DNA of 64,000 nucleotides. Source: Sindora glabra (Eukaryota; Streptophyta; Magnoliopsida; Fabales; Fabaceae). The position numbers and the translations under genes are program-made. The notes beneath the pieces were generated by a model. That model saw only the letters and a program-made list of their open reading frames with translations. It made no database searches and was not told the DNA's origin. Shown here in pieces: positions 1 to 12,868 of the stretch (positions within the stretch are counted from its first letter, which is position 1; every line of letters starts with the position of its first letter). The stretch covers positions 1,415,251 through 1,479,250 of the forward strand of contig CM035234.1 in NCBI GenBank assembly GCA_020226215.1, in the 5' to 3' direction.

Positions 1-2
1 AC

Positions 3-1157
3 AGAAATGACTGGAGACGCGCTTTCGAGTTCTTCAACTGGGTCGAGAGTGAATACCACTTCCAGCACCTCACCGATACCTATAACCATATGATCGACAT
101 ATTGGGTAAGTTCTTCGAGTTCCAACAATCATGGGATTTAATTCAACGCATGCGAAAAAATCCTTATTCTTTTCCCGATCATACGACATTCCGAATCATG
201 TTTAAACGTTATGTGTCGGCTCATCTAGTTAATGAAGCAATAGACACGTACGAGAAACTGGAAGAGTTTAATTTGAAGGACGAAACTTCTTACTTAAATC
301 TTATTGATGCACTTTGCGATTACAAGCATGTGGTTGAAGCCCATGAATTGGCTTTTGGGAAGAACTGTATTATAAAAATAAGTGAAAGTACTAAACTTTA
401 TAATATGATTCTTCGTGGGTGGTTTAAATTGGAGTGGTATAGCAAGTGCAGGGAATTTTGGGAAGAGATGGATAGAAAAGGGGTTCATAAAGATATATAT
501 TCTTATTCAATATATATGGATATGATGTGCAAAAGTGGAAAGCCATGGAAGGCTGTGAAATTATACAAGGAGATGAAAAGCAAAGGGATGAAGTTGGATG
601 TCGTAGTGTATAATATAGTCATTCGTGCTATTGGCCTTTCACAAGGGGTTGATTTTTCAGTTAGGGTCCTTCGAGAAATGAGGGACTTAGGAGTAGAGCC
701 AACTATAGTGACTTATAACACTGTGATAAGGCTTTTGTGTAAGAACAATAGATATGAGGAAGCACATGAAATGCTTAACATAATGCATAAGAATGGTTGT
801 CAGCCAAATGCGATTTCTTATCATTGCTTCTTTGCTTGCTTGGAGAAGCCTCAGGAGATCCTAACGCTGTTTGATAGGATGATTCAAAGCGGAGCTCGGC
901 CAAGTAAGGACACCTATGTGATGCTTATGAGGAAATTCGGAAGGTGGGGATTTCTTCGGCCAGTTTTGCTAGTGTGGAACAAAATGAAAGAACTTGGATG
1001 TAGTCCGGATGCATCTGCTTACGATGCTCTCATAGATGCTTTTGTGGAAAAGGGAATGGTAGATATGGCTAGAAAGTATGATGAAGAGATGCTAGCAAAA
1101 GGGCTATCATCTAAGCCAAGAAAAGAATTGGGGACAAAGCTGGTGACGGAAGATTGA
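3..1157 (+). CDS. P-class pentatricopeptide repeat protein, 5' end outside the window
   Basis: The reading frame is open from the first complete codon (position 3) to TGA, giving 384 residues with no intron. The first ATG in frame is at 90, but the 29 codons before it still read as PPR-family sequence (DWRRAFEFFNWVE), so the true start lies upstream of the window. Degenerate 35-residue helical repeats of the P type run through the protein, for example SYSIYMDMMCKSGKPWKAV and TYNTVIRLLCKNNRYEEAH; no E or DYW editing domain follows. From memory the order and wording of repeats closely match Arabidopsis At1g80550, annotated as mitochondrial. P-class PPR proteins bind organellar RNA and help in its stability, splicing or translation. 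The targeting peptide cannot be seen because the N-terminus is missing, so location is inferred. The C-terminus (ELGTKLVTED) looks natural. Confidence 0.95.
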   Translation, partial: RNDWRRAFEFFNWVESEYHFQHLTDTYNHMIDILGKFFEFQQSWDLIQRMRKNPYSFPDHTTFRIMFKRYVSAHLVNEAIDTYEKLEEFNLKDETSYLNLIDALCDYKHVVEAHELAFGKNCIIKISESTKLYNMILRGWFKLEWYSKCREFWEEMDRKGVHKDIYSYSIYMDMMCKSGKPWKAVKLYKEMKSKGMKLDVVVYNIVIRAIGLSQGVDFSVRVLREMRDLGVEPTIVTYNTVIRLLCKNNRYEEAHEMLNIMHKNGCQPNAISYHCFFACLEKPQEILTLFDRMIQSGARPSKDTYVMLMRKFGRWGFLRPVLLVWNKMKELGCSPDASAYDALIDAFVEKGMVDMARKYDEEMLAKGLSSKPRKELGTKLVTED

Positions 1158-1498
1158 AGCTAATTATAGTTGTGTGATTCTGTGAATGATGATTATACCA
1201 GCTCATAGATACAAGTTTCCCATAACCTCTAACATTTCCATTGGGAAAGCCATGGTTAAGGAGATTCAAGATGCTAGAAATTGTCATAGTTGGTTTGACT
1301 GGAAGAGGACTTAAATTACAGGTGAGAAAATGTTGACATTGATTGCCTGTGTTAATTTTAATGGCAAGCCTTTACACCACTGTAAAATAAACCGAGCTTT
1401 TCTCCTCCTATTTTTTAGGGGAAAAAAATGGAACATTTTGTTCAAGAACTACAGACTGAAAATGAGAATAAAAGATTTGTCACATTGCCAAAGACGAG
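1158..1498. other. 3' flank of the PPR gene
   Basis: Probable 3' UTR and downstream spacer. I see no further coding sequence. The 79-residue ORF starting at 1330 has no recognisable motif and runs into the adjacent transposon, so it is not called. Confidence 0.5.
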
Positions 1499-2109
1499 TA
1501 GGGGTGCTTAATGGACAGACCAAATCAAAATCTGTTTTGGTTTGGTTTGTTTGGGCCTGGTCCGTTTGAGTTTGTTTTTAAACAGGTCTAAATTAGTCGG
1601 TCCAGTTCAATCCGCAGGACCGCAGATCGATTTCTTTTTTTTTTCTTTTTACATTTTAACTTATATTTTATTATTTATCATTTGTTATGTTTTTATATTT
1701 ATTATTTTATTTTTATGTATATGAATTTTATTTATATATATATATATATTTTATATTCATTAATTTTATCATTTATTTTTATTTTTATTATGTTTAATTA
1801 TTTTAAACATTTATATTTAATTTTTTTGATAATTGAATTGTATTTTATATTAAATTATAATGTAAAAATAATTTATAATTTATTCTTTTTAAATATAAAT
1901 ATTATTTAATTTATTAAATATAATTTTTTAAGAAAAATAGGAGTTGGTCCGTTTAGGCCCACGGATCAATCTACTTTGGTCCGCAACTCACACGAACCAA
2001 CTTGTTTAGATCCGTTTTTTAACTAATTTAAATTTTAAAGTCCGGTTTGCATGAAACCTGTGGATCAGTCCGTTTGGCCTATGAACTTCTAGCCCGTTAA
2101 ATACCACTA
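1499..2109. mobile_element. Non-autonomous hAT-like element (611 bp)
   Basis: The left end reads TAGGGGTGCTTAATGG and the right end, on the opposite strand, reads TAGTGGTATTTAACGG. This is an imperfect inverted repeat of the TAGGGRTG type known from plant hAT elements. The flanking 8-mers AAGACGAG (1491-1498) and AAAACAAG (2110-2117) agree at 6 of 8 positions, the differences being G/A transitions, which fits an aged 8-bp target site duplication. The interior is AT-rich, with GGTCCGTTTRGGCC-like blocks repeated near both ends, and it has no transposase. Family assignment rests on the ends only. Confidence 0.65.
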
Positions 2110-4010
2110 AAAACAAGCTTGAATATGGGTGTTGTTACACGCAACAAATATGTACCTAGAAAGTATGAGTAGAATCAAGTGAATTCTATCAATCAAGGTC
2201 ATGGAAGCATAAAACTTGGACAGAGGTTGAATATTGAGCGGAAGGGAAAGAAGTTTTGATTTGGCCAAACTCTTATGTTAACTTAAAATGAAAATCCTTT
2301 GAGGATTTTAATTTTATGTTTTTTTTTCTCGGTGCCTTTGTTGACTCTAGTTTCTCCATAATTTTTTTCTTGCAAAACATTACTTGTGGTCATCAACTGC
2401 TCTTTAAGAAATTTGACGATACTATATTTCAATTGCAATGCTAAATAATCAATAACCACGGCTTAGCTCTATGTATTTTTGTTTTCTGATTTTAGTGTCT
2501 TCATTTCCCTTGTTAACATGATAAATTTTCCACGTGCGTTTACTCTCTAATGATGTCTTCTATGTTTTTCCCCATATTTGCAAGACTACAACCATAAGCT
2601 CCCTCATGGTTGGACAGTAATTTCCTTCATGATCACGTAGATTTTCTATCAACCCTCAAGGTTTTTGGATGGGAGAATATGGAATGTAAAGAGAATGAAA
2701 GGACTAAGGAGCGTTATCATCTAAAAAAATTAACTTTAATTAGAAAGATAAATTTCTATTTCCTTTCCTTTACCGTATCTCCCAAATAAACCAGAGAAGA
2801 TGACTAAAAGTGTATCTACCCAACAAATTGTTGAGCACGTGGAGATAATCTTCTTCACGTGGGTGGAAGTGGCGTTTTCAGTGAGGTTGTTGTCCAGTTC
2901 TGCTGTTGCAATGCGTGAATTGAAGAATTAGTTGACTCTGTTGTTTATTGTACCTTTGTGTTAATGTTGTTGGTTTCCAAATAAAAAACAGAACCAATTG
3001 GACAAGGTACCATTTTGTGTGAGTACTAACCAATAGCACAGCAACGAGAAGAATCCGTATGCCACTTGAAGTTTTTAAATGCAGAGATATTGTCTTCCCA
3101 AGCACATTTGCAGGAGACTCGAGACAATTAATGTCTTCATCTTAGGATTAGGAGAGATTAAATATTTTCATTGTAAGTACATTTTGATATTTGCATTTCT
3201 GTTATCTGAGTTTCAAACTAAATAACAATCGTTTAATAAAAGGTGAATTCTATGATATGACTAGTGTTTCAAAATTTGAATGATATATTAATTTTAAAAA
3301 TTATTAGATTAATATTGTTTGATCATATTCATTAAAAATTGAATAATTGTAATTGAAAATTTTCAATCTAATAATTTCTAAACTTTATGTTATCCTAGGT
3401 TTTAAATAAACAGTTTGTTTCTTGCAAGTCTGAATGTGCATTAGGTTGTAAATGATGCTGCATAATTTGAAGTTCAGTTTTTATATAAGTGAGACTGCAA
3501 TACCCTGATACTTTTTCCAGGGCATTAGGTTGTAAATGATGCTGCATAAGAAATGATATTGTGACATTTATCTTACCAACTATACTTACATGCTACTTTC
3601 CCATTTACCACTGGTTTCTTACATAGTCCCTCAAAACCTTTAATTTTTACTTAGCTTCCGAGTTTTCATGTTTTCCAAATCACCACTTGCACACTTCTGG
3701 TCTTTGTCATGCGCTTTAGAATTATGCCATCCAAAATAATTGCAGTTATTGCACGCATCCATGCTTCCTAAAAATGGACTACTTGAATTATTGTTCATCT
3801 ATGATGTTTGAAGTTGAGGGCTTATTTGATTCAGCTGAGGAAAGAAAAAATGAATTAACCAAAGGAATATGGAAAAAGAGAATGAATATTTTATGATTAT
3901 TCTTTTTATTTGATCTAAATAAGAAAAGGAATTAAGTTTCCTTGATTCACTTTGTTAACAAATGGTATGAGGATAAGTTAGCTTATTTTGTAATTATTAA
4001 ATAATTATTA
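2110..4010. other. Intergenic, AT-rich, with a short direct repeat
   Basis: No gene found. A 28-bp perfect direct repeat starting GCATTAGGTTGTAAATG lies at 3438-3465 and 3522-3549, 84 bp apart. The sequence around 3810-4010 (purine-rich, starting near GGCTTATTTGATTC) may be part of a MITE into which the adjacent MULE inserted, but I could not define both of its ends. Confidence 0.4.
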
Positions 4011-4020
4011 TATTTATTAA

Positions 4021-4090
4021 GGTAAAATACATTCCCCTCCCCTAAGGTTTAATCTTAATATACTCCCCTCCCCTTGATTTTCAATTTTGG
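4021..4090 (+). repeat. Left terminal inverted repeat of the MULE
   Basis: Pairs with 10271-10340 on the opposite strand. The shared core CTCCCCTCCCCTTG is perfect; scattered mismatches elsewhere indicate age. Confidence 0.85.
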
Positions 4091-4872
4091 ACTGCAAGTC
4101 CCTGAAGAATGGAAAACTATTACTCTCCCCTCCCTTGATCCCTAATTTCTGTTACTATACCTAATAGAAATTCTGTAGGCGGTGTGTAACAAATATTTTA
4201 GACAATATTGCTCTTATGCTCACTGTCCCGTGAATATCTGTTTCCCTTTTTCTTTTATTTCTATTGCCCTTATGCTCACTGTCCCGTGAGTATCTATTTC
4301 CTTTTTTCTTTTATTTCTCCCTGTCAACCATCGTTTTTTGTACAGCTTAATTTGCATTCCAGCATTGTTTAAGTTTTTCTTTATTTCATTCATTAGAGAT
4401 ATATTACTTGGTTACTTAAGTAGTATGCTAACAAAAAAATTTCCAATAGAACATAAGCAAAATTTAGACTTGACAAGCTTAAAAATAACTAAAATGTAAT
4501 AAATAATTATTTGGAAGCCCAAATAATTACAATTGCATTGATAATATGAAAGTTGTTGTACAATATCCCTTGGTCCCCATAAGAACCAGCCAAAAGAATG
4601 ATTTTATAGCCTAATAATTATGTGCTCCCTGTACTAAGATATCCAATAGGGCACACTTTGTGCCCTTCATTGAGAGAAAGGCACATTTTGTGCCCTACTG
4701 CAGCCATGCCCTAAATGCATTCACAACAAAATATGGATTCTACCTTACTACCTATAAACCTATTCACAGGAAAAGATGGATTTGGATGTAACCATCCCAA
4801 AAAAGAAATAGAATCCTATACTAGTTATCAATATATGCAAAAAACAATCCTTACACTAACTTAAAAAGCAGC

Positions 4873-7800
4873 CTATTCATCATCATTAACTTGCTTTAAG
4901 GGTGATGTAGGACAGCTTGTATGTACATGACCATGACTAGCTGTATGCATGCTACCCCCTTGCATTGCATTTTCACAAAATGATTGTTGGGTACCTATCA
5001 ACCCATCAGCAACATCCAAACTCTTACTTCCACTAGCATTATTGTCAACACTGGACATTCCTATAATTCCATCATTAATAATCTACAACAAAACAATAAC
5101 CGATAAGCATTAGAAATACTAAACATCTTAAGTTAAGCTAAATTTTATGAGTCTACAAATTACAAGCTAAATAAAAAGAATAGCAATTATTAAGCAATTA
5201 ATCCAAAACTTTATTTCCAATATATTTCAAGTCATAAATTGAAAAACATAAGCATACTTATTCAAAAGATGCATGCTGTCAAAAACTATATACATGCTAT
5301 TTTCCAACTGTGTGAAATATATATGTTATCTTAAAGATTATTTATACTATTACCCTTATCCAATTATATCATTACCTAATGTATTACCTTAAAAAGTTTG
5401 AAGTTCATTACTTTAGCATATTTATGATTCAAAGCAACCATTTTTATCCTTATTTTTAATATTGAACCCAGCCAACTAGTTTTGACAAATACAATTATGT
5501 TGGGATATTCTAAGTAAATACAAATTCCAATACTAAACTCAGTTTTAACAAATACAATTAGGACATTCAAGTATTGATAACCAGTTTGACAAATACAATA
5601 TTGAGCCCAGCCAACTAGTTTTAACATATACAAATGCAAATTCCAAGTAAATAATAATATTACCCTGTTTTGTGTAACAAAAGTGAATTGGGTTTGTCTT
5701 ATAAATCTAGTAGAATCCTCCATCCCATAAGCTCTCTGCAGTGAAAAATATAGAAACAATGAATTGAACATTTAGCCAATAATTAATTGAAAATGCATTA
5801 AAACAATAAAGCCAATACAACAAAAGATAAGTGAATATACCTTTTTCCCTTTTTGCTTCACTGGCCCTCCCTTATAAGTTCTCTTATTATGCCCAAACTC
5901 CTTACAATTATTACATCTCACTGTGCTTGACCTCCTAGCATCTCCCTGGCCAGCTGGTGGTTCATCAACTGCCCTTCTCCTATTCCTCTTCAGCCTTCCT
6001 CTTGCTCTTCTCAAATTAGGTGGATCAATTTGAATGTGTGCACCATGAATTAATTCATCCACTCAGGCATTGGATGGATAATTTTAGAATATGTTCTCAG
6101 GTACTTTTCCTTGGAATACCAACTACGACAATATTGTTCAATATTTGCTCTTTTGTGAGCAACACAAGCACATGCGTGCTTACAAGGTAATCCGGACAAT
6201 GTCCAAGCTCGGCAGGAGCAAGACTTTGTTCTTAAATTCACAGCAAAGGAAGTGAAGCCGTCCCTTACTTGGAACTCATCATCTCTAGCAGCAACAACCT
6301 TACAATGCCTACCATCTTGGTATACTGTGTCAAGATCTGCCCTTATTCTAGGTGTTATCACATTATCCTAACAACAACCATTTTCATATCTTTTGGCAAT
6401 CCTATTCATTAACCTAAGTCTCATACTTTCCATAAGATCCAGAATAGTTTTACTTCTATCTTCCCCAACCCATTGATTGAAACTTTCACTTACATTGTTG
6501 GTTACATGGTCAAATTTACACATAGGCAGCACTGTGTGCCTTGCCCACATGTCTTTAGGCTTACCCAATAACCAATCACAAGCTTTCTCACTAATAAATT
6601 GAATTTTTTCCATTGATTATTGAAATAGATGTTCATTTGGAGCTCTAGCAGCAACCCAAAAATGTGGTCGTAGTGCCATTTCAAAAAATCTAAGTTTGAA
6701 ATTTGCAAGCAAGTGTAAGCATCACAACCTATGCCTTGCAAAAGGCATGGTTTCTACCACAGCTTGCTGCAAACTCTACAAGAAAATAACAAGTGTTAGT
6801 AAGTTATGGTTACTTAGGTACTAGTAATTAATAAACTACAAGACCAGGTTGTACATGATATTGAACTTAATTAAATGGTCACCTTCTGCTGGTCACTCAT
6901 AATTACAAAACTAGGTTGTGTACAATATTCTGGTTCCATTGCAAATGCCTCGTGCAAATTGTGTAGAAACCATTTCCAGTTATCTTTACCTTCTATTTCT
7001 GCCACACCAACAGCAACTGGGAACATTCCCTTATTCCCATCAATAGCTACAGCAAAGAGCATAATTCCACCAAATGGTCACTTTAAATGACAACTATCAA
7101 TGCCAAACCATGGCCTATATCCTCTAAGAAACCCTTTCTTCATAGCATCAAGACATAGAAAAAACCTTTTGAATATGGGAATGGAATACATGATTAGCCT
7201 ATTAGTTACTAACTCAACTATACTCCCTGGGTTGGTTTGCTTGACCAAGTCACCCCAAATAGGCAGCTTACTATATGACTGTGCATGAACACCCTTATTA
7301 TTTTCGTTCACCTTCCTTCTTGCTTTATACAATTGCATAGGATGAGGTTCTATGCCATACTTCTCCCTCAACTCCTATTTCATACTAGCATAGGACATCT
7401 TTGGATCAGCATACAAATTTTCATGTAGCTTTTTTGCAATCCAAGATGAAGTTGCATTTGAATTTTTACTAGTTCGAATGCAAGTATGGTGAGAATTGTA
7501 GGTTTTTATCTTATAAGTTCTGCCATTAAGGGTGGGGGAAGCATGAATACGCCAAGTACAACCTCGTGCGTGGCAAAAAGCAGTCACCCGAGCCTTTTCA
7601 TTCTTAACTTTAACTATTTCAAACCTTTCTTGTATGACAAAGTCCTTAAGAACTTTCCTAAATTCATAAACATTAGCAAATAACAATCCCTTTTCTAATA
7701 TTACCTTCTCATCTGGTTGTCTTACAAATGGCTTCCCATTTATACCTTGATCAATGTGCATTACCTCCAAGTCAGAATCAGACCCATTATACCCCCCATC

Positions 7801-8402
7801 TCATCAACTTGCTCTTCAAAATCACTAAGCCCATCACTATCATTGAAACCTTCACTTAGTAAATCAAAGTCATCACTACTCACATGAAAATCACCTAATC
7901 CCGCATCATTTGAAATCCAATCAGCATTGGAATCAGTTTCAAACTCCAAATCATCCACGTAAATATTGTCATCATTTTGAGGACAAGTGTTAGAAGATAA
8001 ATTTTTGGAACTAGGATTAGGTTCAGGTTCAGGATTAGTAGTGGTGGGACGAACTTGAGTGACTTGTGAAATTGGCAACTCATGTGTAAGAGGCTCCACA
8101 TTCACCGTAGGTGCATCAATTGGCTTGAAATGAGCAAAAATATGAATTTTAGATTCAAACTCATTGACCTTAAACATTTCCAAGACATCATTATCTGATT
8201 TAATTACCCTTGTCACAGACTCATAAGGGACCGAAAAATATAAATCTATATCAACACCTATGCTCCCATCACTACCAAATAACTTATTTAAAACATCATC
8301 AAGCAAATCAAGATAGGAGTATCGTTCTGGGTCAACATTGCTAATGGTAATAATCTTTTGGCCATGGTGTAATAGCAAGTCAAACACTTTAAGTAAAACC
8401 AT
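4873..8402 (-). pseudogene. MuDR-type MULE transposase, multiply broken
   Basis: The start is placed at 8402, just after an intron-acceptor-like CTGCTGCAG. Domains in order: a PB1-like N-terminal region (about 8402-8080), an acidic linker, the MuDR DNA-binding zinc domain (about 7690-7480, with FCHARGCTWRIHA then HHTC), the transposase core (7371-6370, with DSCHLK and IMSDQQK carrying probable catalytic Asp residues), a SWIM zinc finger (6220-6160, CSCRAWTLSGLPCKHA), and a zinc knuckle whose last Cys is Tyr (CNNCKEFGHNKRTYKG). An intron at 6882-6776 keeps frame. Lesions seen: an extra base in a G6 run at 7792-7797, TAG at 7375-7377, TGA at 7078-7080 where relatives have Gly, TGA at 6722-6724, TAA at 6617-6619, TAG at 6368-6370, and a frameshift near 6055. 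Two or more further small exons reach 4873. It is non-functional as read. Confidence 0.9.
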
Positions 8403-8604
8403 TTTCTGCAGCAGAAAGGGAGACATGTTTTTATTGTTGCATTCCTAATAATAATCAGTAAAAAAAATTAGTTCTTCATGTTTCTTATGAGTTTATTTAG
8501 TATTATAGAGTTGTTATTCTAAAAGGTAGAAAAGTTCACATTTTTTAATATGGAAGCTTTCAACTTATTCAATTGGGGATTAGAAAAGGAAAGGTAATGG
8601 TCAT

Positions 8605-8970
8605 TTCTAACAGTAAATTCATCTAGTAATGGCCATTATGGCTAATTAGGCATTGTATCATGATTCTAATAGTTTGGATGCTCTCTTACAAGTTTCTAAC
8701 AGTAAATTCATCTAGTAATGGCCATTATGGCTAATTAGGCATTCTATCATGAATTTAACAGTTTGGATGCTCTCCTACATGTTTCTAACAGTAGATTCAT
8801 CTAACAATGGCCATTATGGCTAATTACATGTTTCTAACAATAAATTTATCTAGTAATGACCATTTATAACAGTAGTTTGGATGCTCTCTTACATGTTTCT
8901 AATAGTAAATTCATCTAGTTTAATGAACCAAGAACTTTGAAATTATGGCTAATTAGGCATTCTCTCAAAT
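8605..8970. repeat. Tandem repeat inside the MULE, about 87-bp unit
   Basis: Two full units (from about 8605 and 8693) and at least three shortened ones share TTCTAACAGTAAATTCATC, TAATGGCCATTATGGCTAAT and GTTTGGATGCTCTC blocks. They lie upstream of the transposase start. Confidence 0.8.
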
Positions 8971-9529
8971 ACCATGCATTTAATCTTTAAATGATGAATA
9001 TGTAGTATAAAAAACAAAGTAATCTATCACAAATTCATTAGCAAATTAAAACTCTAGATAATGATTATGAAAAATAGTGAACTAGTGCTAACTAGCATAA
9101 CAAAATGCCCAATGAGGCATTTTAACAAACAATTGGAGTGTGAGATTCAAATCATGAATACTTTAGTGCAAATTTGAGTTGAATACAATGCATAATGAAT
9201 AAAGAAAAAAATCTATCTATAATTCACATGTGAATATAGATATACAAATGAAGAATGCAAATTTGAACTCTAATTTGCATGTGAATACAAAAAATAAAAT
9301 TTGTTTATAATTCGCATGTGATTTAAATCATTTATAGTGCAAATTTGAACTCTAATTCGCATTTGAATATAGATATACAAACGAAGAAATGATATGCAAT
9401 TCTATTATAAATTTGAGTTGAAAACTCATACCTCTAAGGATATCATATTTTTTGGCATATGAACACGTCGAATTGAGGGCTTGTGTATTTTAACAATTAC
9501 AGACAAATTCAACATTAAAACCCAGAAGC

Positions 9530-9815
9530 TTCACCATTTTAGAAGAGAATACCCATTTCTGAAAATTCTTATTGTTTTTTAAAATATCAAAACCCCATTT
9601 CAGAAAAGAAAATCCATTTCTGAAAAATCTTACTATTTTCTAAAATATCGAAAATCCCATTTCAGAAAAGAAAATCCATTTCGGAAAAGAAAACCCATTT
9701 TTAAAAAAGTTTACCATTTTCTAAAATATCAAAAATCCCATTTCGGAGGAGAAAACCCATTTCTGAACAATCTTACTATTTTTTAAAATATCAAAAACCC
9801 ATTTTTGAAAAACTT
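9530..9815. repeat. Minisatellite inside the MULE
   Basis: Repeated blocks of CCATTTCNGAAAAG and CTTACTATTTTCTAAAATATC alternate four times with drift. No coding potential. Confidence 0.75.
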
Positions 9816-10270
9816 TAAAAACCTTATCTTTTTTCACAAAATCAACAAAGTGTTTATACAATGCGTTATGAGCAAATATCCTCAAGCTAAAAATTCCATT
9901 AACAAATGCACTATCAATATTGTTCAAATGTAAGGGTTTTTTTTGGAAACTTACCTTTTAGAAATGATCTCTCCACTTCGGAATTAGTAAATCTTTAACC
10001 CATTCTTGATTTGAAAGCGAAATGGAAAAGTGAGGTGAGTTGCAAATCCGTGGTTGAGAAGGAGAAGCACAGCAAAGGTGAGAGGCAAACACAGCAGAGG
10101 TGAGAAAGAGAAACGCAACAAAGGAGCGAAGCCGAAAAAGGGTTTCGTTTGTTTGGGGAGTTTTTAGCTTTTCTTCAATTTTTCTTTTTCATTTGTAACG
10201 AAGGGCAATTTTGTCCAAATGTATAGTAAAGTAACACCGTTTCCCACCGTCAACTTAGGGGAGGTTCGGC

Positions 10271-10340
10271 CCAAAATTAAAAACCAAGGGGAGGGGAGTG
10301 TATTAAGGCTAAACCTCATGGAAGGAGAGTGTATTTTATC
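10271..10340 (-). repeat. Right terminal inverted repeat of the MULE
   Basis: Inverted copy of 4021-4090. It lies just outside a purine-rich stretch (10020-10140) that would be the 5' leader of the transposase transcript. Confidence 0.85.
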
Positions 10341-10592
10341 TATTTATCATGATAATTATTATCTTATTATTATTTTATTAACATTATATATTTGCTATTA
10401 TCAAAGTTTATTTTTATTATTTATAATTATAATTATTTATTATTTATTAGCATTAATTTTATTATAAACTAATATTATTAGTTTTATAATAATTATTATA
10501 TTATTATTTAGTATTTTTATTTTATTAATATTATTAACTAGTTTATTATTAACTATTTTATTATCTTTATTATTATTAATTATTATAATTTT

Positions 10593-10598
<6 letters not shown>

Positions 10599-10651
<53 letters not shown>
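10599..10651. repeat. (TTA)n microsatellite
   Basis: About 17 perfect trinucleotide units ending an AT-rich tract that begins at 10345. Confidence 0.95.
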
Positions 10652-12344
10652 GAAATGATAAATCTGAAATTCGTAATGAGAAAAATCAACTTCCCTGCAA
10701 AATTGGGAGAATTATCATCACCTCATCTAAGATAATTTTATTAAAGGAAAATAGAAAAATAGAATGATTTTTTTTAATGAAACCCATATATAAAAAAATG
10801 TAAAAATCTTCAACTCTCTTTCCTTTTCTTGAGTACTCTGAGAATGGCATGATTCTCATTCTTGAGAGCATTTAAGAAGTAAAATGATCAAAACAATGAT
10901 CAGAGGTTCTAATAAGTAAGATGGTAAGCCAGTAGTATTAAATAGGTTGACGATTTGGGATCAAAAGAACACTATATGTATAAGAAAGTTGTCATTTTAG
11001 TTGAAACCTTAGATTTTGTCAATATTTTCATTATCAATTTTTTTTAAAAATTATTTTTTTACAGAGAATAGGAGAAAAATTATAAATAACTCATTTAAAA
11101 AATTGACTATAAATTAATATTTTATATTTACTAATATTTAAATATTTACTTTAAAAATAAATATTTCTATTTTTAATTTTTAAATTAATTTTTGTGTAAT
11201 CAAATACACTAAAAAAATTGTAGAATGACCTTCTGTCGTCAAAGATTTAAAAGGAATGATAACAAAGGAGAACTTTCAACATAACATGTATAGTTTAAAT
11301 ACTTATTTATACCTTTTGAAATATTAAAAAAAATCGCTATATGAGGTAAAATAAAAACAGATTATGTGTATCTTAACCTTTTTATTAATTAAACGAGTAA
11401 AATTAATGCTACAATTAATTATAATGAATTTATAATTGTTTTATTATAAATATGAAGTTTATATTCATTTTATAATAACAATGAGATATTAGCTATTAAA
11501 TTAACTTATACATGAAAAAACAATGATATTTTTTGTATTATTTTGCAATATATTTTGAATTTAGAATTATGAAGTACCAAAACAAATTAATTTGTGTGAT
11601 TATAAAAAATTAATTATTAATTAATATATCTATCAAACAACTGATGGATTAATACAATAAATTGAATATATGTAAGAATTTATCTTTCCTAAGATGTTAA
11701 GGTATTAGTTTTTATCCTATGCAATGCACAGGCGTTAAGTTAATTGTTTTGTTTTATTTATTTTGTTAAGATTTTGTAATAGAAAATTAGCAGAAATGTT
11801 TTATATTAATATAAATTCAATTAATATTTAATATATTATAAAATTATTTTTTCTTATAGATAATTATTCATTGATATTAACCTTTGCAATATATATGTTT
11901 TTTTTTACATTTTTTTAACCCTATACACTCTAGCAAATCAAATTAATACATATACAATTAAAATATCCTTTTTTTAATTAACCAATAATTAATATTTGTA
12001 ACTTGTAAAATTATCTGATATAAATATTTGCAATTAAAGATTTGTTATTTTGTCAAAATATAAGTTTTATGAAAAATGCATGTGTGTAAAAATTATTATT
12101 GAAAATAAAATTAATCTTTTGTCAATATAAAAAATTATTATTGAAAAATGCATTTGATATTATGAGTTAATGTTAAACATGAATAATAATTAAAAAATTC
12201 TTAATGAAGAATAAAAGCTTGATATTGTCTGCCAATTACTCATAAATATTAATGATAATTAAAACAAAAATCTTTAATCCTTAATGAAGAATAAAAACCT
12301 TTCTTTCCATTTTAAAAAAGGAAATTTCTTGATTTATGTCATTA
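10652..12344. other. AT-rich intergenic sequence
   Basis: No genes. One notable site is CCTATGCAATGCACAGG at 11716-11732, a near-palindrome followed by CGTTAAGTT. It resembles the hairpin near a plant Helitron 3' end but lacks a clean CTRR terminus. Confidence 0.4.
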
Positions 12345-12868
12345 GAAAAATGGTCAATGATAATTAAGCAATAAACATTAATCATAAAAAGAAATTTTCA
12401 AAAGATTAAAGTTTTCCTATTTTTCAAAAATATTAGTACCTTAATTTTTACCCTTATTGAAAATATTTTGATACTTTATTTCCTATAGAGTAGTAAGAGT
12501 TTATTGTCTAGTCTTCAAAAATTGTTAATTAGATAACTGAAAAAAAAGACAAAATAATTAAGAAAAATGAAATATAAAAATTAAAAGTATATGGATAAAC
12601 ATTAATCATAAAAAGAAAATGGTCAATGATAATTAAGCAATGAAAATTAATCATAAAATGAAAATTTCAAAAGAATAAAGTTTTTCTATTTTTGAAAAAT
12701 ATTAGTACCTTAATTTTTACCCTTATCGAAAACATTATGATACTTTAATTGCTATAGAGTAGTAAGAGTTTATTATTTAGTCTTCAGAAATTGTTAAATA
12801 GATAATTGAAAAAAAAAGACAAAATAATTAAGAAAAATGAAATCTAAAATCAAATGAAAAATTGAAAG
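12345..12868. repeat. Tandem duplication, two copies of about 255 bp
   Basis: Copy 1 is about 12345-12596 and copy 2 about 12615-12868. Shared blocks include TGGTCAATGATAATTAAGCA, TATTAGTACCTTAATTTTTA and CTATAGAGTAGTAAGAGTTT, with roughly 90% identity by eye. Confidence 0.85.

Larger units (their letters stand above)
4020..10340 (-). mobile_element. Mutator-like element (MULE) with a decayed transposase
   Basis: About 70-bp terminal inverted repeats occupy 4021-4090 and 10271-10340. Both read TAAAATACAYTC, then AAGGTTTA-like sequence, then CTCCCCTCCCCTTG and AATTTTGG going inward. The flanks TATTTATTA (4011-4019) and TATTTATCA (10341-10349) agree at 8 of 9 bases, the size of target duplication that Mutator elements make; a one-base ambiguity remains at the exact left end. 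The only gene is a minus-strand MuDR-type transposase at 4873-8402. Two tandem-repeat blocks (about 8605-8970 and 9530-9815) lie on its 5' side. At 6.3 kb this has the size of an autonomous element, but it can no longer encode its transposase. Confidence 0.88.

Noticed and set aside
2878..3105. Minus-strand ORF of 75 residues
   Set aside because: No domain, no context and no conserved features.
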